Positions 36,332 through 50,290 of a DNA stretch of 64,000 nucleotides are shown in pieces. Made by a program: the position numbers and the translations under genes. Where the stretch lies: positions 35,021,148 to 35,085,147 of the forward strand of contig CM036245.1 of NCBI GenBank assembly GCA_020698575.1, given 5' to 3'. Below the pieces are notes generated by a model, which saw only the letters and a program-made list of their open reading frames with translations, was not told the origin of the DNA and made no database searches. This DNA is from Bostrychus sinensis (Eukaryota; Chordata; Actinopteri; Gobiiformes; Eleotridae). The stretch's first letter is position 1. Each line of letters opens with the position of its first letter.

Positions 36332-38179
36332 TACTTTTACTAACCTCAGCATCCTTCAGTATTCCTCCTCTGTACATGTCCAGCTTACCTCAGTCTGGCC
36401 TCTCCAGCTTTATCTATAAAACATCTAACATTAGCTGTCACTCTGATGGACTCATTCCTAATCCTGTCCATCCTCGTCACTCCCAGAGGGAGCCTCAGCA
36501 TCTTCTGCTTGGCTACCTCCAACTCTGCCTCTTGTCTTTTCCTTAGTGCCACTTTAAGATTGGCACTTTACAAGTACTAGTAATATTTACAATAAACTAT
36601 TGTAATTGTGACTTTTGCTGTGAAACACAATAAATTGTGTTCAACCCTCTGCCAGAATTTCTCAATAGTATTTCAAGCAGTGTTATTTCACAATAAAATA
36701 TTACTTTGACCTCTCAACACAACACACTACTGTGAAATTTAAATTTCCTGAGTCACTGGAGAGCGGGACAAAATTCAGACACACCTGAAGTGACATACAG
36801 CTTTAGCAGTGGACTCAGCGCGGAAAACTGAGGAGAACAGAGGAAGACGTGCTATAATTCTTTATATTCTAGTAAGGGACCTTTAAATATTAACTTTTTG
36901 ACTCGTACTGAGCCACTGTTTTGTGAGTATTCTAACCTGGCTTAGACATGGTTGTGTGGCTGCTCCCCAGTCCACTCCATGCAGGTTTATGACAAAAGCT
37001 AAAGCTGTGCCTCAAATCTAGCTTAATTCTACTGCCTGTGTCATGCAGTAAAACTCATACACAGGCAAAGACACTCATATGGATAGGTATCTTGGTCCAC
37101 TGGTTAAAACCGAGCTAGTATCCAGCTGCGGTGTGTGGTGGCTCGTGCTGCTGACAGTAGTGGCTCCTGTGCGGAGAGAATCTGTCCACTCCTTGACCAC
37201 CTCCACACTGGGAGTCAGCGTGTCCAGCGCTACACACTTGTCCTGAATAAGAGCGCCTTATTGATGCACTGTTGGGCTCAGGACAGGAGGAAAAACAATT
37301 AGGCCTTGAGAGCCCGGTGTTTCCATGCAAGCTTCATGGCGTGGAGCTCGAATTTGGGGCTTCAGTTCCATCCACGCTTCGTGGACAGAGAGCAGACAGT
37401 GGAGAGACCCATGCCATCACAGCAGACCTGTGTCAGAAAGTGTCCTCGTTAAAAGATAAAAGCAATACTCAGGTTTACTGCAGCAGTGGCGGTAGGTCTG
37501 TATTTAAATCTGTGACATGTATAGTTTCATAAAGATTTTTTTACCACTTAGCACAAATGCAGCGCCCTGTGCTGAGAACTTTCAGTCAAGTAACTTTAGC
37601 AGTAAACAGGATTAATGCAGTGTGACTGAGTGGACTTTGTGGACTTTAAAATACTTGCATTCACACACGTGCCACAGCTGCTTCATTTTAACATTTTGTG
37701 ACATTTTCCACATATAGAACGTGTATAGTTGTTATTAAAATAAAAATATCAGGAACTTATCATTGCAAGCATTTTTCTGATTGGTTCTCTTCACTCTGTG
37801 TTCATTTATAATGGAGCTTGATGGTTATGTGTTTACAGGTGAGAAGAGGCTGAAGTGGTAATCATCAAAATTACTCCAAAGATAAAGCTGCCTTTTTTCT
37901 GAGCAACTACAACTTCACTCTGCTGAGTCCTGGAGACAGCTCATCCACTTTCTTCAAGGTAATGTAACACAAAACATTGTCCTGGATTATGATAAAGTTT
38001 GGTAAATGGTAAATAATAGCATGCTCATTCACATCAGACCATGAACATATTAGATTTTGAAACTGGGATATTTTTGTAATGTGGGGTGCGACTCAGGCGC
38101 ACAACAACAGGAGGTTAACTGTTCTTCATTAAAGATATGTGCTAAATAGTTGGCTGGACACATGGAAGGTGACACCACA
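36331..38179. other. No gene recognised
   Basis: A more GC-rich patch at 37110-37450 holds open frames on both strands (37115-37330 minus, 37272-37532 plus), but neither resembles a known protein. The rest is AT-rich. Confidence 0.45.
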
Positions 38180-38370
38180 GGTAAGGACAGGCGCAGAGAA
38201 GGGGACAGGACCTCGCAGGTGAGCACTGGGACAGAGAGGGGGTGGCGGGGGGCGGGGGGTAAGGATGGACAAGAGTGGATCACGGGGCAGGACCTCACAG
38301 GTGAGCACAGAGACACAGCACAAGCCGGACAGCACAGGTGAGTCCAGGGACCCAGCACAGGGCAGGACTG
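38180..38370 (+). repeat. GC-rich minisatellite
   Basis: Repeated units of the type GGACCTCRCAGGTGAGCAC with GGGACAGAGAG or AGAGACACAGCA spacers. The open frames on both strands follow from the repeats. Confidence 0.6.
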
Positions 38371-39010
38371 CACAGCTACTACTGGCTACTAGTTGCCATG
38401 CTTTCAGTAAATAAAATTAAAATATTTCACAATAAAAAATTGTGACTTCACAATACTTTACTGTAGTATCACAGTAAGAGGTTGTAAAATCACAGTAACT
38501 TATTGTGATTGCTATTTCTCTTTAGTTGTAGAGATTCATTAAACCCAGTACATTCTGCATTACTATATAGGTTCTGGCCTTTTTGGGTCGCACAGTGTGA
38601 TAAGCTGTATGTTTTTATAAGATTGCAAAAATTGCTGTGACTGGGTAAACTGGAGCAAACTGTAGATGAAGCCAAGTTCAGTCACTGTAGACGTCTTGCT
38701 GCAATATAATCATTACTAAAGCAGTCTTAAAACACACAGCAGTGATCTGTCAGTCACGTCTGTCAGTCACGGCTCCAGTTAAGTGGCCTGTTTTTACTTC
38801 AAACCACAAGAGTAATGTTACCAGTCTGCCCACTTCCACCTTCACATCAGCTGTCTCTGTAGCTCAGTCAGACCTGAATACACTGCAGTTCTTGTTCGCG
38901 CCATGGTAACATGCTGTTTTGATTACTGGCATCTCTGTTTGGCCTATTAAGTTGCTTTATAAATATCTGTATCTGCTTACAACAATGCTCAAATCTGTTT
39001 TGTGTGTGTG

Positions 39011-39041
<31 letters not shown>

Positions 39042-39058
39042 TTAAATGTACTGTATCT
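38371..39058. repeat. Non-coding with (TG)n and poly-T
   Basis: A TG dinucleotide run at about 39001-39024 is followed directly by a T run to 39043. The remainder is anonymous. Confidence 0.7.
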
Positions 39059-39340
39059 TTAAAGGTGCTATGAGCAGTACATATTTTTTATATTTCATAA
39101 AAGCTACCCACATGTCCCCAGATATGAGGTAAACATGTTTAAATCAAATATTAGTTTTACTGATAACAATGGTACAGCTGATTTATTAACAATTTAAAAA
39201 ACTATTTTACATAATGGCCAAGTTGGTAATGTTTACATTTTTGTTTTGGTTCTAAAACTGTCGTCCAATCAGATAAGTGGAAAGACTGGCAACCCACAGA
39301 CCATTGTTTTGATTTAGACTACAGTAGCGTTTTCAAACCA
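39059..39340 (+). mobile_element. TTAA-linked MITE arm (left)
   Basis: It begins TTAAAGGTGCTATGAGCAGT at 39059 and aligns with 57951-58246 up to TTTTCAAACCAG. The last ~30 bases are missing, at about the same point as in the inverted copy at 41154-41443. Confidence 0.65.
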
Positions 39341-39419
39341 GTATGAGTTTTGTATATTGAGGTATAAACTTCATAAGGTTGCTTCTTTTTCCCCACAACT
39401 GTTTTTTTTTTTTTTTTTT

Positions 39420-40070
39420 TACATTTTTCCTTACCGAGAAGGAGGTTCTAAGGACGGGGGACTGTTTAGATCAGAGTAGTCTTGAGGGTATTGACTATGG
39501 TTTTGCTGTATGCATGCTCACATGCACGTATTTTGTATGCAGGTTGTATGCATGCATGAGACTATCTTTTCAGAAGACAATTTTGAATACTTTCCCCTAA
39601 TGGGAAGAGATTACAAGAGATTGTTGATTATTGTTTTGTTATGAGTGTATGCACCGTGTGTGCGAGTGTGTATTATTCATTCTGATATGATACAATATAA
39701 TTGAGCCATATGTGCACACATGGCTGGGTGTGTGTACTTCCATGCACAAATGAGTACTTGTTGTTGTGATTATTATGTATATGTAAAATTATTTGTTGGT
39801 GATTATATAGAGAAAAGGGGGTAGGAGTCTATAAGTTTGTACTTCATCCTACTCCTTTGGGGCAATATTTTGAGGGATTCCTTGTTGTTGATATACTGGA
39901 AATACATGCATATTTATTTGCCTAAATAAACTTAATAAACTCAACTAAATGTTTGATTGTGTGTTTATGTTTGTGTGTTTATTTTTGATTGGGTGTGTAA
40001 CTAATTGTTTGTAAAGTCCTTGGAGGCGACTGCTGTTGTAATATTGGGCTATATAAATAAAATTGCATTA
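39420..40070 (-). repeat. Common fish interspersed repeat, reverse orientation
   Basis: It contains TTTTCCTTACCGAGAAGGAGG and ends near GGGCTATATAAATAAAATTG, the reverse complement of the ends and interior block of the repeat at 4013-5190. It sits between the inverted TTAA-linked arms. Confidence 0.55.
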
Positions 40071-40079
40071 AAATGAACC

Positions 40080-40210
40080 AACTGAAATGGTCCGGTGGGC
40101 TTGTGTCAGCCCCGCGACTAACTGGCCACTGTCCAGGGTGTACCACACACAACTCCAGTCACCAGTGACCCCTAAGAATAAGCAGAACAAGATGAATGAA
40201 TGAATAAAAC
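40080..40210 (+). repeat. L2-type tail
   Basis: It contains CACTGTCCAGGGTGTACC and ends in AAGATGAATGAATGAATAAA, characteristic of the L2-derived 3' tail. Confidence 0.5.
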
Positions 40211-41153
40211 TGGTCCAAACTTAGGCTGGGTCTATGAATTCATCTTTTCCCAAGTGCAAAATGAAAATGAGTACATCCAGAGTAAAAATCACTTTTAAAT
40301 CACAGTCTGATGTTAATGGCTGTTAACAGGTAATAGCTGCTTTAATGCATGGAAATGGTAGGCTCTTGTTTTGTTTTGACAGAAACAGCTGAGGCACCGT
40401 GCTTCCCTGGCTCAAGATTCCCATCAGTGATTCAGTGATGGGAAGTACTGTGATCAGAGCTGTACCTCTGTGAGTCACTATAACCACAGCCTTTCTGCTT
40501 TCATTCATGCCCCGAGCTCTGGCACAGCCGCACGCTGCATCTCTCAGAAAAACTGTGTCATTACAAACCCAGATTAGCTGTCAGACCTAATAGCCAAACA
40601 TAAAAGTCTTATCCCAGATTACCTCATCACCAATTAGAAGACTTGGAGTTTCCCTGAGACTAGATCCCATTTAGTGTCTGCAACAACAAAGTGGTCCAAA
40701 GAAAGACCACAAGAAAGGTAAGGGCAGTGTGGCATGTCTCCATACAGGAACTCCTGAAGAGGCTTGTTTTTCTGTTGCTTCTACTGGGTATGTGAATACT
40801 GACGGTCTTACAGGATGTTTATGTCATGATAATTTTCCAGCCTTAGATGAAAATGTTGTAAGCATTTAGTCCCCATGTAGTCTTGCTTTAGTCCTGGTAT
40901 AATTTTGGTAAAGTTTTGATTTTGAACTTGCAAAGTCAAAATGATAATGAACATAGTTATCACATATCGCATGTTTCTCTCATATATGCAGCCCTAATTA
41001 TTAAACTATTTTCTTCATTCACAAAACATAATCTATTGAACACTGACAATCTAAAACCAAACATCTAGTGCAAATAATTGCAATCTTTGACTTTTTATGT
41101 CATTTTGTTCTGTTACTGTTGGAAGTGTTCATCTCAAGAACAAGACAATAGGG
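40211..41153. other. No gene seen
   Basis: Non-coding. The stretch 40500-40640 is repeat-free with no exon signal. Confidence 0.5.
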
Positions 41154-41443
41154 TTGAAAACGGTACTGCAGTCTAAATTAAAACAATGGTCTGTGGGTTG
41201 CCACTTGTCCACTTTTCTGATTGGATGATCGGCTATGCAGGGTGTAGAACCAAAACAAAAAATGTAAACATAAACAACTTATATAATAAATTATGAAACA
41301 TATTTATTTTCGGTGAATAAATCAGCTGTTCCATTGTTATCAGTAAAACTATTTGATTTAAACATGTTTACCTCATGTTTTGGACAAATGTGGGTAATTT
41401 TTATGAAATATAAAAATATATATACTGCTCATAGCACCTTTAA
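41154..41443 (-). mobile_element. TTAA-linked MITE arm (right, inverted)
   Basis: It is the reverse complement of 39059-39340 and 57951-58246. The outer end reads TACTGCTCATAGCACCTTTAA with TTAA at 41440-41443. It lacks the ~30 bases found at the inner end of the complete copy. Confidence 0.65.
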
Positions 41444-44154
41444 CTGGTAGGATGGTACACTAAAGTGGTATAGTATGAGTCAGGTCAGTACAGCTCAGTG
41501 TCTATTGCTGGTACTACTTTGGTAACCCATTGGACTTGGGGTCTGCTTTCCAAATTGTGGCGTGAAAACACAGCTGTCTCTGAATATTTTTTTTTGTTTG
41601 TTTTGTTTTTTTCACACACACACACACACACACAAAAACAAGCAAGTACTAAATGGCTTTTTTTTTTTATCCAGTTCAAGATTGTCATGATAAACAGCCC
41701 AAGAATAACACCTGCTAATGGCACCAATGCTTTTTGAAAAAAGTTGTCTTTAGTTATTAATAACTGTTTTTTTTTTTTTGGAATGCCAACACCAATAGAT
41801 TTAGAATAGAATCGGACTTACTTTGTGAATTTAAAAAAAATTACAGTCTATATTACATTATACTCAACCATTACTAATGATTTAAACCCTCAAACTGGCA
41901 TTTAGAGATTAAAACTATGAAAATTATTTAGTTTTGCTCTCTATGATGGGGTTTTCTTCATGTTTTATATTTTAAATGTGGCCCAGTGACCTTAAGAGTG
42001 GCTTTAATAATGTGATTCTTCTTAAAGAAGGGCCTGAGGGTTAAATTATGAGTCTTTAAAATGTTTAAATACCAATAAACTGGAGTTCTCTTGGTTTGTT
42101 TCTTTGAGTTTGTTGGACCATAATATGAGTGTACCTCCAGTGTCATACTGCTATCCTCACTCACAGCAGCCATCAAACTTTTATAAGTTCAAATTTGCCA
42201 ACTTGTGTGGCACTTTTGTGATGTTATTGTTTACATCACAGACTTTTACTTATTTTTGTGTACTTTGATGCTTCAACTTTGCCATATTTTAAAAAAAACG
42301 TTGCAAACATTCTGAGTTAAAGCACATATTTTGTAGATGTCGTGCTAAATTTACTGCTTATACACAAGTAAAAACAGCACAGCGCTTATTCCCATTTGCC
42401 TCATATATCATTTATTGGATTCACAGCCGTCTCATCCACAAACCGCTGTATACAATTTAGGCAACAAATCATGGACAGAAAGTGTTCTCTGCCTGGCCCG
42501 AGCGCTTTGCAACACCGCACAGAGCCACATGCTAATGAATTAGCAGTGAAATTTAAATGCCGTGATTTAATCATGCCCAAGTGGGAGACAAAAGTTTAGA
42601 ATGGGGCAAAACAAATCAAAACAAAGTAACACGAGCAGATGGCCCCTGTAATGGGAAGCAGGTTGGAACGGTTGCTAAGTGACGAGACTAGAGTCCGGAG
42701 TTTTGGCTGAAGGATTACAGGAAAAACACTTCTCTTCGTGAGTGAGAGTCACCATTTTTTTCCCCTTCTCCAAAGATCTTGTGGTAGTAGTGACGCTGGC
42801 GGGGCAGGACAGGGAGGCAGGCCTGGACCAAAATGAAAACCAGATCCCATTCATCCTGTGGCTTTTTTGTTTTTACTGAAAAAAAAAAAAAAACGACCAC
42901 TCCAAAAATAGATTGGGGGCTCGCGTGCCAGTGGGTTTCGAAAAAGTTTTTTTCCACACGGCTCTAGTCACGCAAAGAAGCCTGGCAAAGACCTTGAAGA
43001 GGGAGCAGAGGAGGAAAAAACACAAGACAAGAAGATGGAAGGAAGAGAAAAGGGCGGTGGGGGTCTCAGAGGAGTGTTTGGGGAAGGGATTGTGGTGAAA
43101 AGCTTGAGGATGAGGAGAGTACCACTGGAGCCAGAGCATAGATGTACGTGCAAGCAGCAGGTATGAGAGGTTTGGGCCTAATCCGAGCATGACTGGACGG
43201 ACAGAGCTTTGGTTTGGCCTGGTTTGTGCTTCTGTGGAGAACCCATCCACAACAAAGACTCATCAAACAGGGAAGATCCACAGTACACTGCAAAGAGCCA
43301 CATTCCAAGTTTGTCAAACAACAGAATAAAAAACCTACCACTCTAGATTGCATAACATTGAATTAGGGCTAAATCTGGGTTTGAACAACCTCATGAACAA
43401 TCTGATTTCCCGGTGTTGCTGACTCCTGACTAAGCTGTGCTAATGTCAAGCTTTGGCTGTTGAACGCTGAGTCAGTCATTCCACCAAAAGAAAACTACAG
43501 CAAAAAAACACCCACCTACATGGACATGTATCTAACACAGAGTAAATGCACTGCTTAAGGAACTAAAGCAGAATGTCACCACTTTACTATTCAGGAGTCA
43601 AAGAGAAAATATTCATAAAAAGTTAGGAATATGGGGTTAGGGGAGAACAGAAAACACTCAGAACACTCGAGACAAATATCTAGCTGAAATGGTACACACA
43701 ATGGGAACGTTAGCTTGGCCTCAATGCCAGTAATTACTACATGCTCACAGTCTTAAGTTTGTAACAATTACAACCTGTATTTAAGTGCTTCGTAATACAT
43801 TTATACTCACAAAGGCGAAAATTTTCCAGGGCAAAAAGGTTGAGCAGTTGAAAACTCTGGATTATCACTGTCGCCAACGGCTGATACAAAGACCTTCAAA
43901 GTACAGACTAGTTTCCAAAATTACTACTTTGTAACAGCTTTTACAATGAATTTAACTTATTTATTTATTAACTATGAACTACTATTCAAGTAACTTATTA
44001 ATTTTATGAACTTATTCATGTCCTTAATAACCCTATAACCCAAGGGAACAAGCTATATGGAACATAGGGCTGGGAATCACAGGTTACTATACACCATAAA
44101 TGGCTCACGATACAGGTAATATCACGATATATCTCTGTATATCACTGTGTGTGT
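41444..44154. other. No gene seen; microsatellites and a possible conserved block
   Basis: It contains an AC run (about 41612-41634), T runs and an A run (42879-42893). Around 42400-42600 the text is repeat-free and rich in TAAT-type motifs. No protein is recognisable in the open frames near 42.9-43.3 kb. Confidence 0.5.
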
Positions 44155-44410
<256 letters not shown>

Positions 44411-44573
44411 AGAGAATAAAGAAGAACTTGAGAAGGCCTGGAAAGATGCCTGGAAAGATACTGCACAGAACCCTCAAGCTCCCAGGCCTCTGGTAGTGGA
44501 ACCGAGCTTAGATGGATGAGACCGCCCGTGGAGGGCGAGAGGACAATTTTTTATATATATATTTATGCACTTT

Positions 44574-45777
44574 ATAGGCTATAATTACTAAGACAGGTGT
44601 TAAATTGTGAATGCAGATTGAATAATTGCATTTGCTATTTGTGGGTGTGTTGCATGTAATATACCAAGAGAAACCGCGCAAGTAATTGCTGCCGCAAATC
44701 TGATATGTAAATGAGAACTTTGCATGAGCATAAAACGCACCAATAACTGGAGCAACTCTGACTGGATCTTTCCTACAGTGATGCAATAGAAAAGTCAATG
44801 AGAGTCCAGCCTTAGTACAGGACTACACTGACTATTGCTGTCTTTAAGGAATAATAATTTCATTGCAATGCATTTCACTTTCTTTTATTAACATTTCATA
44901 GTCTGTCCTTGTTAAATCCTTGTCTTATACCATTCTGGCACTGACCACAGTCATGTGACTTTAGTTTCCCCTTTCCCACAGTGGAGAAACAGAGAGGAAA
45001 GGTAGACTAGTCCTATTCACTGTCTGTCAGAGCCACTAACACATGTAAAATGTATATGTTGTGCTGATGATGATCAAATAAATATAAAAATAAAAAGTAC
45101 TTTTGCTGTCCTTTGCTCGTAAATTAAACAGCAGTGCAGCCTTAATCCACTGTGGACAGCTGTCAATCAAGCGTCCCAGTGAGCTTTGGGAGGCAATGGG
45201 ATAAACACAACAGGACTGACACTGTCATCACAGCCTGTATGCAGCGTTTAAAGACTGCTTAATCGTCACAGTGAGGATTTAAAAGTAGCCTTTGTGAAAC
45301 AGACTGAAACCTAGAGACAGGAGCTAGTAAAAGCCTGAAGTTCATGGGAGGGTGAGAGACTATGTCTCTCTGTTTCCTCTGACTTCGAACCAACACTTTA
45401 CTGTTGTATCTTTGTAAATGAGCCCTGTTAAAGCATTAGAACCTATTTTCAACTCCTGCTCTGTGCACCAAAACCTGCACTCTTTCCACCATAAAACGTT
45501 TGCACCTGCTCCAATGTGCAAAATTTACACGCAGATTTAGCTCCTGTAGTTGTGATAAATCAAATAAACCGAGGCCGCAAAGCGACTTCATTTGCATTTT
45601 CTCCGCCTTGAATTCGCCTTTTCATTTTACAGATTCACTGAGTCACAGGAGCAAAATTGGCATTGTGTTTGTTCAGCTCCTGTGAGAGACGCTAACCTCA
45701 GCTGTGCTTGGGTTTGCCCTAATTTTGGCACATCTTATTCATTTAGCGTGCACACAAGCCTTTGATAAATCTGGCCA
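44574..45777. mobile_element. DNA transposon, family D copy 1
   Basis: It shares long segments with 51431-52554, such as CTATTTGTGGG, GCAAATCTGATATGTAAATG and ACTGTCTGTCAGAGCCA. It ends with TTTGATAAATCTGGCCA, followed by TTTA. The left terminus is more diverged. Confidence 0.55.
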
Positions 45778-45781
45778 TTTA

Positions 45782-47099
45782 TGTAGATAACCTTGGGCAG
45801 CTAAACAATAATAGGCTGTTACACTGGGAGGCTGTGCCGGTCCATTCACGTCATGACTCTATGCATCTGACTTACGCTAAAAGGATAGTGGAATTAGACA
45901 GTCAAATGTATGGAGAATCTCAGCCTGGCATGCCATCCAACGTTCAAGATTTCCAGGAGGTGGAACAAATTAACACAAACAGGAAACAAAACAAAGCTTT
46001 GTATGAAGCCTATGCAATTGTAGAATAAACTGTTTTCTAAACAGATTTCTACCAAGCATGGTCTGCCTAATGAATATGTATTTTTCATATCAAAATATTT
46101 TATTGAATAGAATTATTAGTCAAAGTTAAATACTGTCCTAAGCAAAGTAAATAGTGGTAAATTCCGTTGTGTTGACTAACTGGTTGAAGATTCTTAAAAA
46201 TTTAAGTCCAGAATATTAAAAACATGAATGAAAATGCATTATTGTGGCTAGAGCATGGAATATACCGCACTAAGGTCTCATTCCTCTTTCCTGACACACC
46301 ATATTCTCTGTCATCAAACTGAAACCACTGCCTGGATTATACAGCACAGGGACATTACTGAGCTCAGGTTAGCCTCAAATCTGCCTACTTTGGTGGCTTC
46401 ATTATCGAAAGTGCTTTTGAATACAGGACAGTACAAAGGGAGCCCTGGAACAAGCTTTTCTGCAGACGCCATGTTAAAGCCATTATATTCTCCAGTCGGT
46501 ATAGTCATTATGGCTTCAAAGCTGCACAGCCCCTCGCAGCAGAGTCAATGAAAGCTCTCTGGAACCTCGGACTTACAGTTAATTTTCAGAGCTATCTGTA
46601 GGAATAGACTCTGAAGGGTCCTGTGTGCCATTAAGAGCATTTTTGTGGAATCACCTCATGCAATGTAATGTGCTCTCGAGGCTTGAGATTGATTCATTTG
46701 TCCAGGCTTTATGAACTCAAGCTAACAGAGATGTGCACAGAACAACAACATGCATGACACATATCTCTTTAACAAAAGCTATAGGTGCTCTTATTTTGTC
46801 CTTTTTATTTTCATTTTAATGTGGGGTGTGTAGATTTTTGCCTCATGGTCGCACACCAGTGTACTCTTTGTGCCAATTCCAAGGCCAAATAAATGGAGAG
46901 GGATGTGTCAGGAAAGACGTCTGGTAAAAACAAACTCAGTGGTGATAAACTTCGTCAGGTTAGCTAGCTAGTACTCTCCAAAATGGAAGTTCAAAAGATG
47001 GTAACAGAAACTTTATGAGACCAAATCAAAACAGTAGTTTAAGTCAAAGCCAAATGGTTAGGACTACTGTATTACATAACAAATAAAAATATCCAAGGG
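45782..47099. other. No gene seen
   Basis: The frame at 45762-46028 begins inside a transposon end and has no domain. The stretch 46255-46560 is balanced in composition and repeat-free, but no exon signals are clear. Confidence 0.5.
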
Positions 47100-47260
47100 A
47101 TCCAGAGTTGTTAGCACTCCTGCCTCTCTGTAAGTCAGTTATATGTAACTGTACTGTCTGTCATCAGAGTAACTGGATATTATCCAGCGTGTACCCCGGC
47201 CCCCATGAGGCAGGGACAGGCTCCAGCCACTCAAGACCCCTTAACCATCTGGGTATGTAA
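47100..47260 (+). repeat. L2-type LINE/SINE tail
   Basis: It contains 'TATCCAGCGTGTACCCCGGC' and 'GGGACAGGCTCCAGCC', the standard 3' tail wording of fish L2-derived repeats. Confidence 0.6.
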
Positions 47261-48599
47261 CTCATGAAGTGCAATGTTTAGTATACATTGAAGAGACATG
47301 GCCGCCATTGTCTAATTTGTACTGCCATACTTTTTCTTTCTCTTATTTTCTTCGTCTTCTTGCCATTTTAATGTCTCATTGACATCCAATGTAATGACAC
47401 ATTCAAACAAACTCACTTTTTCCACAAGTTCTTGTTAAGAAATAAGTACAAAGCTGCTCATAATACGCTGTATTCTGGGGTTTTGAAACAAAAATGGCAA
47501 CCTGCCTTGTTTGTTTGGGTCAGCAGTGCTCTGCTTACGCCCCACCCTTCGTTCCTTTGATTGGTTACTCCACCTGTGATAGTTCCACCCACAGAAACAA
47601 AATTTAAGTGAAGGGTTACCAGACTAACTAAAAGACTAGGAAAAGAGTTTGTCTGGCCAGCCAGACCAACAAATGCAGCCACTGCACTGGTCTTGTAACT
47701 TCAGTATCCTTTGAAAGGATGTGTCCCTTTAACTCCCAGTTTAGTCATCTACAATCTGGGTGAGATGCAGTTCTTGCAGAATGCAACCCATGTCATGTAT
47801 ATACTATATGTAGTTTCTGGAAATCACAATATTTGTCAAAAAGATTATGTCCATGTACTGGCTTGTCTAAACTGATTATACTACTTATATTCAACAGAAC
47901 AGGCATTGGGGCATATTTTTGCATTGTTCTACAAGAAAAAAATACATTATTCTCTCATTGTGGTGCAAGAAAATGACAATATTGCACAAATCCAAAGGGT
48001 TGCCAGTGGCAACAAAGGAAATTCCTCCAACAATGCATGAAATGAGGTGATTAGCCTAGACTTTGATCAGGCAGTGGAACCCGGCGATATGAAAAACACC
48101 ACCTTTGTTCTTGGGCGGGTTTTGGGACTGAACGGAATACTTCCTTTGTGAAGCATTTGTTTAAGAATGAGCAGCAGCATGGCTGGCCAAAAGAGAGGAA
48201 AATTCTGCTGTTTGTCAAACCACAATGCTTTTCTGTTTTATTACTCTACAATATGTCCTCAGGCATAAGAAAGCACTCTTCCACTCTCTCTCTACATTGC
48301 ACTGTACCGCTGACTTGCAATTTAGACATTAAAAAGCATATTTCATTAATGCTAAGAAACATTGCCTTGTGGTCTTCTTATATTGTGGTCACCAAATGGT
48401 TACAGTTGTGTCCAGCCAGAAGTGTGGAATTTAATAAAAGCTATGTGGCATATTTGGAGTGAAATGAATGTTCTATAAAAATTGAATTCCAGTGACAAAA
48501 TGCTGCTTTACAATGTGACACCACCAAATGATTTTCAAAAGCAACCTTCAACCTGCAATACTAACCAAAGAAATAAGCACAGATAGTGAACCACTCTCA
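47261..48599. other. No gene seen
   Basis: Anonymous non-coding sequence. The longest open frame (48148-48462) is not recognisable. Confidence 0.5.
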
Positions 48600-50059
48600 C
48601 CATTAACATTCTTTAAAGGTCACTAGAAAACCTTTCAGAAGATCTGGAAGAAAATGGATGAATGGACAGATGGGATGACATAGTGTAGATGTATGTGACA
48701 ATAATAGCAGGGGGTTTTAATGGCAGAGTGGGTAGCTCTCTTGCCTTTCAGCAAGATGATTATTATTATTATGTTAGAAATGCTAATCATTGTGGTTAAC
48801 ATATTTTACCCCTAACGTCCAAGTTCTTTAGCTAAAGCTATAGTTGCAAAATGTATTAACATCCAGCCTTTTAGTAATGAGAAGGCTAATATTAAATCTG
48901 ACTAGTTAGCTGCGCGTTAAATGCTAATTTTACTGATTACTGATCAATAATTTTATTGCTCTGCAGAAGGTGATGCCAATATCCCAACTTTCTGAGATAA
49001 AAGCACATGAACAAGTCAGGAAAACAACTTCTTATCTGGGGAAGACAAGCACTTTTTTAAATATCACAAAAGAAGTTAGTTTTCAAGTAGAAAATAATAA
49101 AAAGAAAAACCTGTACAAATAATGATGGTAACTCACTGGACCTATCCTGGCCCATGTGCAGTGAGGTGGAAGAACCACAGTTGGGGCTGGATATGACTCC
49201 ATTGGACATAATGGAGCTGCGGAGTTGCTTTGAATTTTTAAGTATTTCATATTTTTATCTTCTTGGACTTATTGCGTTATGACAGAAAGACAAGATACTT
49301 AGATTGAGAAACCAGGAATGCTTTAGGTCCTATCAACAAAGTGCAGTGTTTATCTTTTAGGCTAGCATGATATCCCAATGTATAGGCACCTCTCAAAGTG
49401 CACCCTACTGACCTGATGCCTACGATGCACTTCACAACAGCCCAAACGTCTCTGATTTAATGTTGTAGGTAGATACCCTCTTGAGGTTAGAGCTTCACCC
49501 TGGAAGTCCCTGAGCAATTCCCCATTTTCAAATTAAACCCATGACTTCATATTGCAGCTACTGGAGCAGGACAGCCCCGGTGGCTCTGGGACAGACACAG
49601 TGTAGTGAAGGTAAGGAGAGACAGAGCAGCCTCCTGTGCCTCCACTCTGCGCTGACGAGAAAATTACACCTCTGCTTTGGTTTAGCCACATGTAGCCTCT
49701 AATTTCAGATTTGAGTAATGACTTGGCTTTTGAACCCTTGCTCATAACATCTGCAGTGTTGTGTATACACTGGCTGCAGGTCCAAAATAGGTGCTTTGGT
49801 AGTAGCACTCGTCTCATAGAGTATATTAGGTACTTGACCTGAAACCAGATCTGTGATGAATTTATGTTTTTTCATCTAAAATGATCAAAATGTGACGGTT
49901 GTAGTTTACTATATGTTGTGTTGTATTTTCTATTCTGTAGAAAGAAGTTAATCTGGTACCTTCTGAGTTTCATTTCAATGGGCAGAACAATCACAATCAG
50001 AGAAACAACCGAAACGAAAACAGAAATGCCTGTTATGAAGAATTGTTGCAGAGTTTACC
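48600..50059. other. No gene seen; L2-type scraps
   Basis: The text near 48640-48680 (GGAAGAAAATGGATGAATGG) resembles the tail of L2-derived repeats. The frame at 49533-49817 has no recognisable domain. Confidence 0.45.
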
Positions 50060-50290
50060 ATAAAACACAAGTATATGCTGTATTATGAGCAACTCTACTT
50101 ATTTCTGAACGGGGACAGCAGCAGAAGCCAGTTGTACAGAGACTTGTGGAAAAAGTGAAATGTTGTTGTGGTAAGTAGGACTTTACTGTTGTTAAAATGG
50201 CAACAAGACGGGAAAAAAATGGCACAAAGGAATGAACAACAACATAGACTTTAGCAAAATCAACAGGTAACAATGGAAAGCACTAAATGC
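50060..50290. repeat. Dispersed repeat B, copy 2
   Basis: It shares CTGTTGTTAAAATGGCAACA, AATCAACAGGT and GGAAAGCACTAA with 20490-20820. Class unknown. Confidence 0.45.

Noticed and set aside
37115..37532. GC-richer patch with overlapping frames on both strands
   Set aside because: Looked like a possible exon, but no recognisable protein or consistent splice sites.
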